DNA of 64,000 bases from Montifringilla adamsi (taxonomy: Eukaryota > Chordata > Aves > Passeriformes > Passeridae), in NCBI GenBank assembly GCA_017590115.1, contig JAGGNK010012003.1, positions 3,983,041 to 4,047,040 on the forward strand, written 5' to 3'. Positions 51,601-64,000 of this stretch are shown piece after piece. The notes beneath the pieces are model-generated. The model was not told the origin of the DNA. It made no database searches and saw only the letters and a program-made list of their open reading frames with translations. A program made the translations under genes and the position numbers. Position 1 is the first letter of the stretch. Every line of letters begins with the position of its first letter.

Positions 51601-53769
51601 AGGATAAGTATCTGGCCCAGTTCTCTCTCCTCTCCATCATGGATTCAATTCACCTACTTTTCTTAACTGGCCCCATCTATTGCCACCTCCACTTCCTCCT
51701 TCCTTGTATCTCTTGCTCTCTCAGTCAGTAAATCGAACTCAGAATACAGCTCTTCTTTAAAAGATGTGACCTTCTCTGCTGTCTCTTGCCCTTCCGAGAG
51801 GCTGACAGCTCTGCCAGCCTTCCCTTATAAGTTCCTTTTCTAACTGGCTGTAGTCTCTTTCCATGAACTCCTGGTGCATCCCAGCAGGTGCAGCTGGACC
51901 ATGGGATGTGCAGAGCTGCCTCTATCCCAGCGCCACCGAGTTCTTGTGTGTTTACTCAGCTCAAGCACTGGATGGTGCTCTTGGCACTTCCATGCTGCAA
52001 AAGCACTTTCCAAGCTCCCACTTCTGAGAGCTGTAAAAATTCCCCGGGGTCACATACAGTTGCACGTCTAAGCCTCTAAATCCCAAGAAGAGCATGTTTT
52101 GACTACACAGAATGTAGCTGAGGTTGCAGTGGAAGAAGCTCAGCTAGGTAAGGACAAATGCCAAATGAAATGTCACTGCCTAACACACACAAATCCACCG
52201 AGCAGTGGCTTTCACATTCGGCCTCAAATATTTTATTTGCTAATTGGTTCCTTATCAGTGTTCCCCATAGCAACAAGGAGATGTAAGTGGCATCAAGTGG
52301 GCTGAGTGACATTATGTCTGCATGTAAATGTGACTGGGATTGTGCATGGAGGGGATGATCTGAGGGAGGTTAACAACATAATGTGAAACCTCCTGTGGTC
52401 CCAGAGGAGAAGGGAGCTTCTTAAGGCTGCCTGTGTGAGGTAGGGAAGCTCTCTCAGCAGCAAACCTTTTTGAGAGAATCAGACAGATTCTATAGAAAAT
52501 GAGTTCGTTTGATCTTTTTGCCTACTAAGAAATATTGATTTTACACCAGATGTTATTTTTCATAAGAAGGTCAGAAGATTTTTGGTATTCTTAAAGGTGT
52601 CATGAATAAGCAAAGGAAATATACTTTATAAGAAAAAAAAAAAAAAAGCTAAAGGGAGACAGGAGATAAATGTTCAGGGTTTTTTTCCTTTCTTTTGCTG
52701 ATTTTTGTGCATCCCCAGGCAAATCAGGCTGTCTCTTTGAAGTTGCTCAGCCTTGTATATTGGTGATAATTCCTTCTCTTCCAGCTCTTCTAAAAGGCTC
52801 TTTCTTCAATGGAAGGTGCCATAGAAGTACAAAATATTTTGTGTGTCTGCATCTAAGGAACATAGGTCTGGAAAAGGCACTCTAGCAAAATAAAGAAGCA
52901 AGTAGAGAGATCGCTGTAGCATTTAGGAGAAACAGGGGAAAAGGGAATAAAAGGACTCCTAAGGATGGGGTGGCATTGATAAGAAACATCTGAACTAGCT
53001 GGATGGACCCACTGACCTAAGATGTGAGATTTAAACCTGTATTGATAAGTATTTGAATTGGACCACCTCTGGCTATACAGCACAGCCCCAGAAAAAGCTC
53101 AGAAATCACTGAAGAATCCCACCTGGAGGAAGGCCTTGAATTACACTTTCCAACAATCCTACCCGGATTAAGCATTTCAGAGGGTGGGCTTGCTCCTCTG
53201 AAGGACTTGCACAGATTCGGTGATCCCCTGAAAGCCTGTGGCAACTCTTCAGCTGCCTAATCCACTCTTCACTCAAAGACTGCTCCGTCTTCTTGGGCAT
53301 CCTCCTTCTAAATGTCTCCAAAGACAGTTCTGAAAGGGACACACTGAGGGTTAACAGCACTTGGATGAATAAAACACTCCAAACTGAGCACTGCTGTTGA
53401 AGCCTTAACATGGAAATCTTTTGGCTACACCATTTAATACGACACACACGGGACAATGAATTTTACAGTACTTGCAGCACTCCCTCCTTCTCTTGGCAAG
53501 TGGGCATTGCAAACCATTAGGATTTATGAGATAACTGAGCTGCTTGTGCCTCAGAGGAAGAAAATAAGCTAAATGGCCCAGAGCTGCAGCTCTGCCATGA
53601 CTCATCCCATCGAGGTTAACGAACCGGCCACCTCAAGATTCGGAAGCTGAGTGCAGGAGATGCTACTGCTCACACAGGCTGCTGCTTAGAGAACTGCTAC
53701 TACAGGCAATGCTTGAGTGTAAAACAGCCTCAATTAGCAGGAACCCTGTTGTTATTCTGGGTTTTTAAA
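42660..53769. other. Intergenic stretch downstream of IFT22
   Basis: AT-rich sequence with short A runs (46845, 52631). Apart from the weak exon candidate at 53163-53329, nothing coding is seen. Confidence 0.5.
53163..53329 (-). other. Candidate exon, unidentified
   Basis: Minus-strand segment of 167 nt with a good acceptor (GTGTGTCCCTTTCAG|AACT, exon starting at 53329) and a moderate donor (CCGG|GTAGGA). The open frame includes ETFRRRMPKKTEQSLSEEWI and SCHRLSGDHRICASPSEEQ. No family is recognised. A possible old repeat lies nearby at 52975-53030, so it could be repeat-derived. Confidence 0.15.
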
Positions 53770-54680
53770 AGGAAAGTGTAATTGCATGCAAAGAGTGAAA
53801 CACAAGAGAGTTCTCTCTGGGGTCCCACTGCCCTTGCTGTCCCCACGTGGACCCTACATTGGGTTTGCTCAATAAGGTCTGAGAAATGTGTGGTGACTTG
53901 TTAGAGCCCTGGTTACTGAGAATTTGAGAATTTCTGTGCTGACAGGCACTGACCCCAAGAGAACACTGCATTTTGACCTCAGGCCATGGAGAAGGCTTCC
54001 AAAATTGAATTATAGACCTGGGATTATAGGTGTGTAGTTTGAATGGAAGTGTGCAATATCACATAGCAGGAAACTTAAAATTTAAGGTTTTAAAATATAG
54101 TAATATATAAAACAAGATAGATATTTTAAAACAGAAGCTAGTCCTTCTTCTTCACCTTCTTCTTCATAAGTTTAAATAGTATTATACAATTAGATTAAAA
54201 AAGCCCACATTACAAACCACAGGTAATTAGTTATTAAGCAAGAAATAAAAATAATTTAAGTATCACTTCTTAATGAAACAGTTTATCCTTAAAAAACTTT
54301 GTAAAAAAAGAAATTACTCCATTTTTAGTTAATTAAAATAAAATACTATGAAACTCACAGTTTATAAAACTATAATATAAATAAAAACTAATAAACATCT
54401 AAGTCCAAACAAAAAATACCATCTCACACATTTAATCCTAACCTTAGCAAAAAAAAATATAATGGGCCTTGCTGGTGCCTCTCTCCTCTCTTGTGACATC
54501 CTGCTGCAATAACAGAGCTTCCAGGAGGGAGCCTTTGTCCAAGCCTGCCTTCAGCAGATTCAAGTAGAGATGCTGGTATTGCAGTAGTTGCAGTGTGTGC
54601 AGGTAACGTTGTAATGCAGCTTTAGTGAGTCTGAATGGGGTATGGCATATTTTTAGATCTTCCCAGGAAAGAGAGTGTAA
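53770..54680. mobile_element. Probable endogenous-retrovirus/LTR-derived block
   Basis: An abrupt AT-rich block with internal features of passerine LTR-type repeats: CCTTCTTCTTCACCTTCTTC near 54140, TAAAAAAGCCCACATTACAA, and GCCTCTCTCCTCTCTTGTGA near 54476. A possible 5' TG start lies near 54031. I recall this combination from songbird LTR repeats but cannot name the family. No gag, pol or env frame is present; it is noncoding and broken. Element ends and orientation are uncertain. Confidence 0.4.
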
Positions 54681-57600
54681 GCACAAAGCAGAGTTGTGCC
54701 TCCCTGCAATGGCAATTCTGATGTACTGCTGAGCAAGGTTACCCAAAAGACTGTGTTCATAATATGCTCTTTGTTACTCACACAGACTGAATTTCTGATT
54801 TCTTGGTTATTTTGCAGTAAGAAAAATTGTTTCATTTCATGGTATATCACAACATTCAATGAGCTTGTCCCCTGGGAACACCAAGAGTTTCAGATCTTAT
54901 TATAGACATCTTTCAAATGAGATCATTAATGTGTAAATATCTGGATTTAGAGCCAATGCAAGCACTTGGATTTTTTGCCTGCCAAATTTTCATTTTTGGC
55001 TCCATTTTCTTCCCATATATTCAAAGAACAGCACCACATGGGATCCTTTAAACAATAGATGGGATAACATAATTTTTCAATTGCTCTTGAAAAGGTTTTT
55101 AACCACATAAACTATTCCAGGGTTCGCTAAGAAGTTACCATTGCAAATAATGTAATTGTTCCAGACTAAATTCCTTGCATTCCAGAAGAACTTTTGAAGC
55201 AAAGAGCATGACTGATTTGGGATTTTTAACCAGCCTCTTTATGGTAATACTTAGATGAATGTAAATTTTCTGCAAAAGCTTTGCTTTAAAAAGAAAGGAC
55301 CAAAGCCCAGAAACACTCCTAGCTGCAGAACCAATACTTAATGCTAATGACCCATCAATCTCAACAGAAGGAAAATAAACATTTAAAAATCAGGAAACTG
55401 CACATTTTATTTTAAACAATGAAAAAAAATAAGTGAGAAAAACAGTAGACAAAATCTGGTGAACCTAGAAATATATAAAGTGCAAGCAATAAATTCTGGT
55501 TTTCCTCTTCTCTTTTGCAAGCAGGACAAGGCTGTTACTTGCCTTTGGAATGAAGCCAAGGCTCACTGTCCTGTACCACTGAGTCTCTCCTTAAAGATGT
55601 GTGTGACTTCTGCTTCCTGGGCTTCACCTGGAATTTAAAACACAGGTTTTTTTATGGTAACATGTTTACTCATATCACCTGAAACATTCTTGTTGCATTC
55701 TTCCGAAGGTGATGTCATTGCATGGTTTGGCCAATGGAGACTGTTACCCAACTCTCCACATGTAACTTCTCCAGGTAGAGTAGGTGGGGGAGATGAAATC
55801 TCCTTCTTGCTGAGGCAGAGGGCCCCAGTTCTGCAATTCTCATCCCCTGTGGGTGCAATGGAGTTTAGCCTTAACAACACACAAAGCCACTTCCCAAATC
55901 CACCTTGTTACTGAGCTTTCTTGGATTAATTGAATCAAGCAGTGGGTGGTTAGGAGATGAACTACTCTGGGAGCAGGGCCTGTGATTCACTGCAAACCCC
56001 CACCACACAGGGCACAATGGAATCCAACTTCTTTGTGGCCAGTAAAGCAGCAGACCTGGGGAGCAGCACTTCAGAGGCCTTTTGGAACTCCATTCTGATT
56101 CTGTGCTACAGCCAGCTTCCTACACACCAGCCTGTTTCCACTGGATTCACACCACATGCAGACTTGGCCTTGCAAGTCCAGAAATTCAGTTTATCTTTTT
56201 AAAGACTCTGGGTTTTGTAGAATTGGCTTAGCTCTTGTATGAAACAATAGCATCTTGTATCACTCAAAACAAAAGGAATTATCTCTGTATTTATTAGCCA
56301 AACTTCCTGTGACTACAAAGCTTTTGGGATCATACTCTTCCCCGGTGTGATCACGGCCCTGCCCCTTTAACATCCACAATGAGGGACTTGCTGGAGTTGC
56401 AGGGACTCCCCCAAAGCTGTGCCCTTTGTACAAGTACAATGTATGTAACTGGGTCTTGTCCTGACATGGAGCTGGGACACAGCTAGGGTAACTCAACCAG
56501 CCTCAGGATCTGGGACTAGTGTCACAGATAAGGACAGTGATAATTACATTCTTTAAAGCCTTGTGAAAATAGATGCCTCAGTTGAGGTTAAAGTGCCCCA
56601 AGTAAAGGAAGAAAAAATAAAGGCAAAGACACAGAAAGAGTAAAATCTTTCTACATTATCAAAAAAATAAGCAGGGAAATTTACATTTGGAATTTGAGCA
56701 CCCATAAGCACAGAAGTCAATTAACCATAAGACCTATTAGGAAAACAGATTTAATAAGCTTGTTTTCCACTTATTTGCTTTATTTTCCTCAAGGAAAATG
56801 AAAATACTTCTTTTCTCCTGTTATGTTATGTTAGATGTGTTATGTGAATTACTTCACTGCTCTCTTTGCAACCAAACAACCCCAGCCCCCCTCAGTTTCC
56901 CCCTGGTCTCCAGCAGCCACTGTGTGTTCACATTCACTGCTTGCCCCTGGATGTTACTGCTCAAACAAAACATGCAAACTTCTTTTTTTCAATGAGCCTG
57001 CAGGATTACATTTCAGGCAGAGTGCAAGGTGACAGCTACTCCACCTGTACTGACACAGCACACACTCTCCAGGAAGATGCATCTTCCATTCACACGTGTC
57101 TGCTGCATGTGGTGCTGATGCTGAAAATGCCATGTTAGGCTTCTAGGCCAAATAAATTTTATAAAAAATCATGGGATTTTAGGAGCATTATTTCTGGAGG
57201 AGCTTATTCCAGAAATAGTCCCTGCTCACCTGCGTCACTGATTCCTTAACACTGCACTTGTCTAACATTCAACCACCAGGATTGCAATTCAGGACTTCTG
57301 CTCTCTGCTGTTTCTCTGCTGCAAGACCTTTTCCTCTGACTGAAAACTACTGCTAAACCTCCTTTAGTTCTTTTAAGACTTAGCTGAGACATGCTGGGAA
57401 ATCCTGGGAGATCAAGGCTATAAGAACTACAAGTGAGTAGAATTAAATGGGACATTTTGGGAGGCACAGAGGAAGTTACTCAATTGTTTCAGGTTAGAAG
57501 ACATTCTATTAGATACTACATAAACCTTCACCTCTGCCAAGTCCAATTACTGTCCAGAAAAGAAAGATTAAGTAAGAACTACACCTATAAAGCTAGTACA

Positions 57601-58980
57601 GCTCTAAATTGAAGAACAAGAAAGGAAAATAAAAGTACAAATCCCTTGAGAGTTCTTATATTTTTCAAACTACATATAAAACCCATTCAGAATGTAAGCT
57701 CAGGAGTTCAGACAGAGACTTGGAAATGTTGCAATTCCAATAGTCAATATCCTGTCATCCAGTCTATGGAAGTGATGAAAGTAAAATTATGTTCATCCCT
57801 TAATAAGCACTTGTAGGTACAGCAGATATCAAGCTTCTTATTATCTTACTTGCTTTTTGCAGCAGGAGTGGTGCTGCACTGAGTTTGATCCTTGACCGAC
57901 CAGAATGTGTCAGAGTTTTGCCTCAACATGAATAAGATGAAATTAGCTGCTTATGTGGGTGCTCTGAGGTACCCATATGAACACACACCAGGGTGGAGTT
58001 TCAAGAGCTCAGTTCCTACACTCAGGACTAGATTTTCAGGGAGGTTCATGCACTGAATGCTTATAACATCCAGCTACTTATAAAAAAGCCTAAGAAGGAG
58101 CTAAGACATTTGTAAATGTACCTCAAGTGATAGATACTTCATCCTTTGATCACCTGCCACTAAGTCAGCAATTCTTTGAGCAGATGACACTTCTGGGTTC
58201 TCCACATTTCCATGAAGAAAGCCCTGGATGTCTCAATGTGGGAACACCAAAAAGTTGTCTTTTGTTTAAGCCTCCTTTATACAACAGCAAAGACTGAAAA
58301 AATTTACCTCAACTGATCAAAAAGGGCAAAATTGAATAATTTTCAAAGACTCCCTATTTCAGGTTTGCATTTGGTCTAAATGAGCAAAAATTTAATGGGA
58401 AATGCAGAATCCTGTGCCTTGCCATACCATGTATTTTGGCAGCAAAGCTTCAAAGACAGTGGCAACAAGTGAGATTCAGTTTAAAAGTGACTCATTTTAG
58501 GGTATGCAAGCCATAAGAAAAGTGAGTTGTAACAGATCCTGCCCTTGAAAGGAACTGGTGTTGTAATTTCTACTCCAGCTCTGCCTTCTGTGATTTTACA
58601 TGTGCTCAAATGATGTAGATCTACTCTTTTATTGCTACAACCTGGAGTTCAGACATGTTCTCCCAGTCAGATGGAAGGACTAAAACCCACCAAAGGACTA
58701 AACCTCCATCAACACAGCCCAACCGTGAGGGCTGGGGAAGGGACCCCTTGGCAGGACAGGCTCCTTCCACTGCCCAGCCAGGTCATTATTGGTGTGACAA
58801 GTGTGACAACTAAAAATAGGCCAGGGACTAATACACTGATGTCCATGCCAAGTGTGTAAGTTACTAATAAAACTTCCTGATTGTTTGCAGACAAATCATG
58901 ACTTTTGAGGGTCATTTGGCCACGAGGATTTATGAACCTTGGGTGCTTCCATCCCCTTCAGGGTGCGTCATCACCTCAGC
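54681..58980. other. Intergenic stretch
   Basis: Unique-looking AT-rich sequence. No repeat or gene is recognised by eye. Confidence 0.5.
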
Positions 58981-59077
58981 GATGTGGCACTCAGTGCCAC
59001 GACCGGGGCGACAAGGTGGGGATCGGTCTCAGGTTGGACTCGATGACCTCGGAGGTCTTTTCCAACCTCTGTGATTA
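58981..59077 (+). mobile_element. CR1 LINE, short 3' terminal fragment
   Basis: Reads GATGTGGCACTCAGTGCCAC at the start and GGTTGGACTCGATGACCTCG, GAGGTCTTTTCCAACC near the end, a CR1 tail. The usual ATTCTATG terminal repeat has decayed to GTGATTAAAG. It lies about 100 bp before a pyrimidine-rich minisatellite and the third CpG island. Confidence 0.9.
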
Positions 59078-59185
59078 AAGAGCAGAATTTGTTGGTGTTG
59101 TTTCCTCAGTAATAAACATTAGTTATGCCTCCGGGCTGTAGGCCTGGCGATTTCTGCCTTGCCCGGGCTGAGGAGAAGCCATCAC

Positions 59186-59468
59186 CGTGTCCCCAGTCCC
59201 TGTTCCAAGCTCTTGTCCCCGGTCCCCAGTATCTGTCTCTGTTCCTGTATCCCGTTCCTGGTCCCTGGCCCCGGTATTTGGCCCCTGTTCCCCATTCTGG
59301 CGCCTCTTCCTTCTCCCTGTGCCCTGCCTCTGGCTCCCGGTCTTCGTCCCAGTCCCCGTCCCTGGTTCCGGTTCCTGTTCGCTATCTCTACCCCCAGTCC
59401 CTGTCTCCGTTCCCAGTACTGGTCTCTGTTCCCAGTCTCATTCCCAGTTCCAATCCCCGATCCCTCCC
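59186..59468. repeat. Degenerate CCNGTCCC-type pyrimidine-rich minisatellite
   Basis: Imperfect iterations of short units such as CCCAGTCCCTGTC, GTTCCTGGTCCC and TCTGTTCCCAGTCTC. Long frames through it encode Pro/Ser/Val/Leu-rich low-complexity peptides and are artefacts. It sits between a CR1 tail and the third CpG island. Confidence 0.8.
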
Positions 59469-59469
59469 G

Positions 59470-60240
59470 CTCGGCAGCCGCAGCCGGTCCCGTGTCTCAC
59501 CGTGGGCGCCTGCGCGGGGCTCCTCCTCCTGCTGCTTCTCCTCCTCCTGCCCGTCCTCCCCTCCCGCCGCCGCCGGCCGCTGTCAGGATGAGGCGGAGGA
59601 GGCGGCGGCCCGGCCCGGCCGCTCCCGTCTCTCTGCCCGTGGCGTAGCGGTCCCCGCCCGGAGGAGGCCGCGGCGGTGCCGCCCGCCNNNNNNNNNNNNN
59701 NNNNNNNNNNNNNNNNNNNNNNNNNNNNNNNNNNNNNNNNNNNNNNNNNNNNNNNNNNNNNNNNNNNNNNNNNNNNNNNNNNNNNNNNNNNNNNNNNNNN
59801 NNNNNNNNNNNNNNNNNNNNNNNNNNNNNNNNNNNNNNNNNNNNNNNNNNNNNNNNNNNNNNNNNNNNNNNNNNNNNNNNNNNNNNNNNNNNNNNNNNNN
59901 NNNNNNNNNNNCGCAGCCCCGGGCTCGCCTGGGAGCCGCGCCGGCCGCGGGGCGAGGGCGGCGGCCTGGGCGCGATCGGCCGGGCAGGGTCCGGGAGCCC
60001 TCACGAAGCGGGGACCCGCCGGGAGAGAGCGGGGAGCGGCGCGGGGAGCACGGCTGGGGAGGCCATGGGAGGGGGCGGGAGGCAGCGCAAGTGGATTTTT
60101 AGGCTGTGAATGTGGAGCAAGGGCGGCTCCCGGCGCGCACGGAGCGGGGATAACGCTGTGAGGACGCTCTGCTGCTGGGGAAGGGGAGCCCAGCCTCGAT
60201 GGGACGAGGCCTCCCCGCCCTGGCAGGGGAGGAGGGGAAG
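59470..60240. promoter_or_regulatory. CpG island interrupted by a gap, probable promoter
   Basis: Very GC-rich and CpG-dense on both sides of the gap. A good minus-strand donor (CACG|GTGAGA, intron starting at 59500) is visible, and a + strand donor-like CCAG|GTAGAC lies near 60258. Either strand could be transcribed. No coding start of a known gene is seen; it may lie in the missing bases. By mammalian synteny FIS1 is a possible neighbour, but nothing in the sequence supports it. Confidence 0.6.
59688..59911. other. Assembly gap (224 N)
   Basis: A run of N in the middle of a CpG island, the typical place for short-read dropout in bird genomes. Frames spanning it are meaningless. Confidence 1.
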
Positions 60241-63200
60241 GGTGGCGGTGTATCCAGGTAGACATTGATCCTCCGGGTGGGACGCCGTCATTGATTTGGC
60301 CACGGCGGGGGATGTTTGGCTGTGCTCGAAAAGGCACCTCGGAAGGTGCAGGTCGGGATGTGCGGCGTGAACAGTGCGTTCCTTTGCTGGAAAAGACAAA
60401 GAGAATAACAGGTCTTCTCTCAAGGTGGTACTTACCTGTGCAGAAGGAAGCTAAGCTTTCCCTGAAGGTTCCTGCTGTGGAAAGGTTATTTCTTTCTGGT
60501 TTGAGAGGAATTGTGAACGTTTTTTACCTTGGTAAGAGGTTACAGAGCTGCGTGCGTATAAAAAAGTTGTAGGTAATACTCAGCTTGGGAGGTGAGGTTG
60601 AAGGGACAGTGTTTACTGTATGGGATGTGTGGGAAGGGGTGAGAAAGCCAGGAATTTAAGTTGAGGCTGGTCATAATGTAGTTATAGGAGAACTGGAGGG
60701 ATGTGCAGAATCCTGCAGGATTGGTGCTTACCCAGCCATTGGACTAGGCCAGGGCTCTCCTCTTTTAGAGAACATTTGAGTTTCCTTGGGGAAGCACTCT
60801 GTTAGAAAAGGGCAATGATGTATTCTTAATTGTGCATGTCTAGGGAATTGCGTGGGCCTTTTTTTTTCCTTTTTGTGGAGTTACACCAGAAAGTGCTTAT
60901 CCTTAGGGATTTCAGGCTGCCTTTTGAGAGTTTCAGTGATGAAGGTGCTTAGATTGGGGTGTTTTCCCTACATTAAGATCAGTCATTGCTGGCTTGTCCT
61001 TTGAGAGCACTGAGGAGAAGGTGAGTTTCTCCTGTACTTTGTGGCGAATAACCATTGTTTATTGTTCTTCTAAGGGCTGCAGAACAACTTCCAGCAAATT
61101 TTCTTCTTGGCTCTCACTGACTGCAAGTGTGCAGGGGAGCTGTGCAGTGTACAAATGTTTGCTGCCTCTTGATCAGGAAAGGTAGCTGTAGGTTTGTAGT
61201 GTATTAGAAGATCCACGTTGGATGTATTTGTGTTGTTGCTCTTTAAAAGGAAGGCAAAAAGGTGCAAATAAATTGAGTGGTTTGATAGGTTGGTGAAACC
61301 TGTCTTCCAGGGGGTATGGATTGCTGTCTCTTTCCTGCTCCTTGGCTGTGGGGAGATGGGGATGCTGTAGAGGAGACTGGCTGGAAAGTTGGATGGGTTC
61401 TGAAAGTGGTTGCTGTGTCCTACACTAAAGAATTGGAGCTCCTGAAATGGCTCCTCTCCCCATCCTCCCTTGGCAACCATAAGGACCAGTTTGGGTTTCT
61501 TATCCACTTTGTTGTTCTCACCTGTGTTGATTTTGTTTGTAAGTAGCTTACCAAAAGTGCGCCTTGAAACTGTTCTGTTTTAATGTGGAAAAAATTCAAT
61601 AAATAATTTCATATCTTTAGTTGTGTACTGAATTTATTCCTTAAATGAGTGACATAACCTCCAATTTAAGATTATGTGTGACAAAATAGAACTGGATTAG
61701 TGTGTTCCCCTAAGGAAAAATAATGGCTTTTTATAATTACTTGTATTGATTATAAATAACTTATGCATTCTTTACTCATGCAAGACACATCAGCTATGAT
61801 TTGTTTTGTGGAAAGCAAGTATAAAACTACTACTTTTTCTGCTGTGGTAGAAATAACATATGGAACAACATGAGAAGAATTAATGTAGAAATTGTCTTCT
61901 ATTCTAAAGCCTGCACTGAAATGAAAATGGGTCCAAGAACAGGGGAAGGAATAGTGCAGAGAAATAGGAAAAGAATGGGCCTTGTGTCCTACTCTGGTTT
62001 GTACTTTGGATTAGTGGAGACATTAATAACCCTCTAATCCAATGTGTGGAGTAACAGAGTTTCTATATGATAAGAATCTCAGGGAGGCCGAGGGCAGCCC
62101 TTGGCTGCTGCTGGAGCTTTGTGCTCTGTGCTGGGAGCTCATCATCTTGACCTGTGCTGCAGGTAGGTGTGTGCTGCCTGCTGATCCTCCTCAGGGGGCT
62201 TTTTTTGGAGAGATTTTAATTTATGTGTGTTGTCTAGATTGCTTTACCACAGCTGTAATGTCTTATTTTTCAAAATATTTTTACTTTGACTATAGCATTG
62301 AAAATTCAAACCTCTCAGGCTCCCTGGGTTTAGTTTGGATCTGGGCGCTTGCCATCTCTGAACGTAGGGTTGCCAAACAAAATGTGTTGGCATAGCTTTT
62401 CCCTATCAGAATGCTCAGGATTTAATTCTCCTTCTCATTTCTGGAAAACACTTCCATGAAGGACCTGCAGTAACATAAAACATTATTTCTTCAATGCTAA
62501 AGTTAATTAGAATGATAGGCCAATTATTAAACTCTTCTTATTGCTCTAAACTTAAACCATTAGTGCAGTCAGACTGATAATTAGCATATCCATTGATACT
62601 GTGCCGTGATAAACTGTTAATGGCACAGTCTATCAAATATTTTAATAAGAATTTGCTGGCAGAAGGAATTGATCCAGTATTGGAGTAACTTAGGCCAGTA
62701 AAAAGTGTCAGTCTGTCAGTAGTGGGAGGCAGTGCCAGCTCTCCGTGGAGAGAGCTGCTCAGCTGTAGATGGAAGATTGGAGGATGTTGCCATATTGATT
62801 TTGGTGCCACCAGCAGTGCCGTGATCTGCATTGTGTCCCTGTGTCAGTAATCCAGGATCCCAGCAAGAGCTGGGACTTGCTGTCACTTGTCACACACCCC
62901 AGGATCAAGTGTTGCTGGTGGAGAGGTCAGGGATGTCACAGAGAATTAACTAACAAAACCTCAGGTGCTTTTATATTTCTAGTTATTTTCCTTGTAAGTA
63001 TATAACTTTTAAACAAGATTGAAGGATCTAAAAGTGCTGTTACTCATCTCCAAGCTAGGTGTGGTTCGTAGGGGACTAGCCATGAGTGCTGATGTTCAGC
63101 TCTGCCTCAGTTGTTGATGCAACTGTCAAATGTCAGACTCTTATCTCTTGGGGATTAACTTCAAAATTTTTGGTACTTTCCAAGAGGCAAAAAATTGCTT

Positions 63201-64000
63201 CCTTCACTTTCTTTTTGCTCAGTCCTTGCTTTATTAGTGTTCAATAATTACTGATATTACTATATTTTTAGCATATTATTATTAATATACTAAAAATGCA
63301 TTTTAATTAAAACACAAACATTCACACTTATTTTTTTTAGGTTGTGTATTTTTGTGTCATTTCAGTGGACAAATAGGGAATTTGGTTTCAAAAACAAAAC
63401 AGACACCTTGAATGTACATGTTTCTAAGGAAATTTTGATCTGATCAGCAGGTCAGTTTGCTCTGAAATGGGAATATCCATATTTGGGGTGTCTGTTTTCC
63501 TGTTGAAGTCAAATTGCAGATCTCCTAATTTTGCAAAGTACCCTGACCATGTTCTTTATCATTACCTGTTGATCTGCCAGGAAGCACAGTGAATATGCTT
63601 TGACCTGTGGACTGACTCTTGCATTTTGGACGCTGGCAGATGTAAATTCTTTGCCCATTTTTATTGCATCTTGGCCACTTCACCATTGTCAGGGAGAAGA
63701 TGGACTTAGTAATGTGTTTTCTTCCCTTCCTGGCCTGGTGCCTCTGGATGCTTAACTGCTTTCCCATAGCCCTTGGTGGGTGGACTGGATTCCCACTGTG
63801 AAACTAGTTTGTATGCACTCCCTTGAAAGTGATTGAAGAAGGAATTTTGTTTTAAAACTTTCAAGAAGCTAAACCAAACAATTTCTGTCAGTGTGGGAGT
63901 GGACCAAATCCCATAGGCTTCATTATGGGTGATGGTTGACTGGCAGACTTGCTGGGCTTTTTATTAAAAAGTGCTTCTCAGATGTGAAGTTTTCTATCCT
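60241..64000. other. Noncoding, possibly first intron of a gene starting in the 59.5-60.2 kb island
   Basis: Base composition drops from GC-rich to AT-rich away from the island, as in many first introns. A donor-like CTGCAG|GTAGGT near 62163 follows a short open stretch, but no known protein is recognised. Confidence 0.4.

Noticed and set aside
59125..60102. 325-codon + strand frame and a 299-codon minus-strand frame across the gap
   Set aside because: Both run through 224 N and a pyrimidine-rich minisatellite; the residues are low-complexity and unsupported.
63525..63767. 80-codon minus-strand frame with several Lys/Arg/Cys residues
   Set aside because: Slightly zinc-knuckle-like spacing of two Cys, but no complete motif, no splice context and no recognised homologue.
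1..64000. CRISPR arrays, operons, rRNA or tRNA genes, insertion sequences
   Set aside because: None seen; the sequence is vertebrate nuclear DNA.

Overview
The window looks like nuclear DNA from a bird, most likely a songbird or other neoavian. It carries several truncated CR1 LINE tails with the typical avian 3' end, older amniote-type repeat relics, one multi-exon vertebrate gene with GT-AG introns, and three GC-rich CpG islands in an otherwise AT-rich background. One island is interrupted by an assembly gap (59688-59911). There is no bacterial-style gene packing, and most open reading frames here are chance.

The only gene I can identify with confidence is IFT22 (RABL5), on the + strand at 39308-41776. 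It has five coding exons with intact splice sites and encodes a 186-residue Rab-like small GTPase of the intraflagellar transport B complex. Its promoter lies in a compact CpG island holding an RFX X-box-like motif, a CCAAT box, a palindromic CACGTG E-box and a GC box. A 3' UTR follows to a poly(A) signal at 42632.

Layout: 1-22.5 kb is gene-poor. It has a 102-bp-period duplication near 1.2 kb, a CR1 tail at 1.7-2.2 kb, a CATC microsatellite near 4 kb, an imperfect hairpin at 12.3 kb, and a spliceable-looking minus-strand open segment at 16.9-17.3 kb. A CpG island at 22.6-23.8 kb has candidate splice donors on both strands and is probably an unidentified promoter. From 24 to 38.6 kb the sequence is noncoding, with CR1 fragments and ancient repeats. 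IFT22 occupies 39.2-42.7 kb, preceded by a CR1 tail and a GGGACA-type minisatellite. From 42.7 to 59 kb no gene is visible; there is one probable endogenous-retrovirus-derived block (53.8-54.7 kb) and a second weak exon candidate at 53.2-53.3 kb. A third CpG island at about 59.5-60.2 kb, also preceded by a CR1 tail and a GTCCC-type minisatellite, is probably the promoter of a gene whose coding part lies in the gap or outside the window.

I found no convincing new biological system. The observations most worth checking are the IFT22 X-box, the AAGGG repeat inside IFT22, the two orphan CpG islands and the two minus-strand exon candidates.
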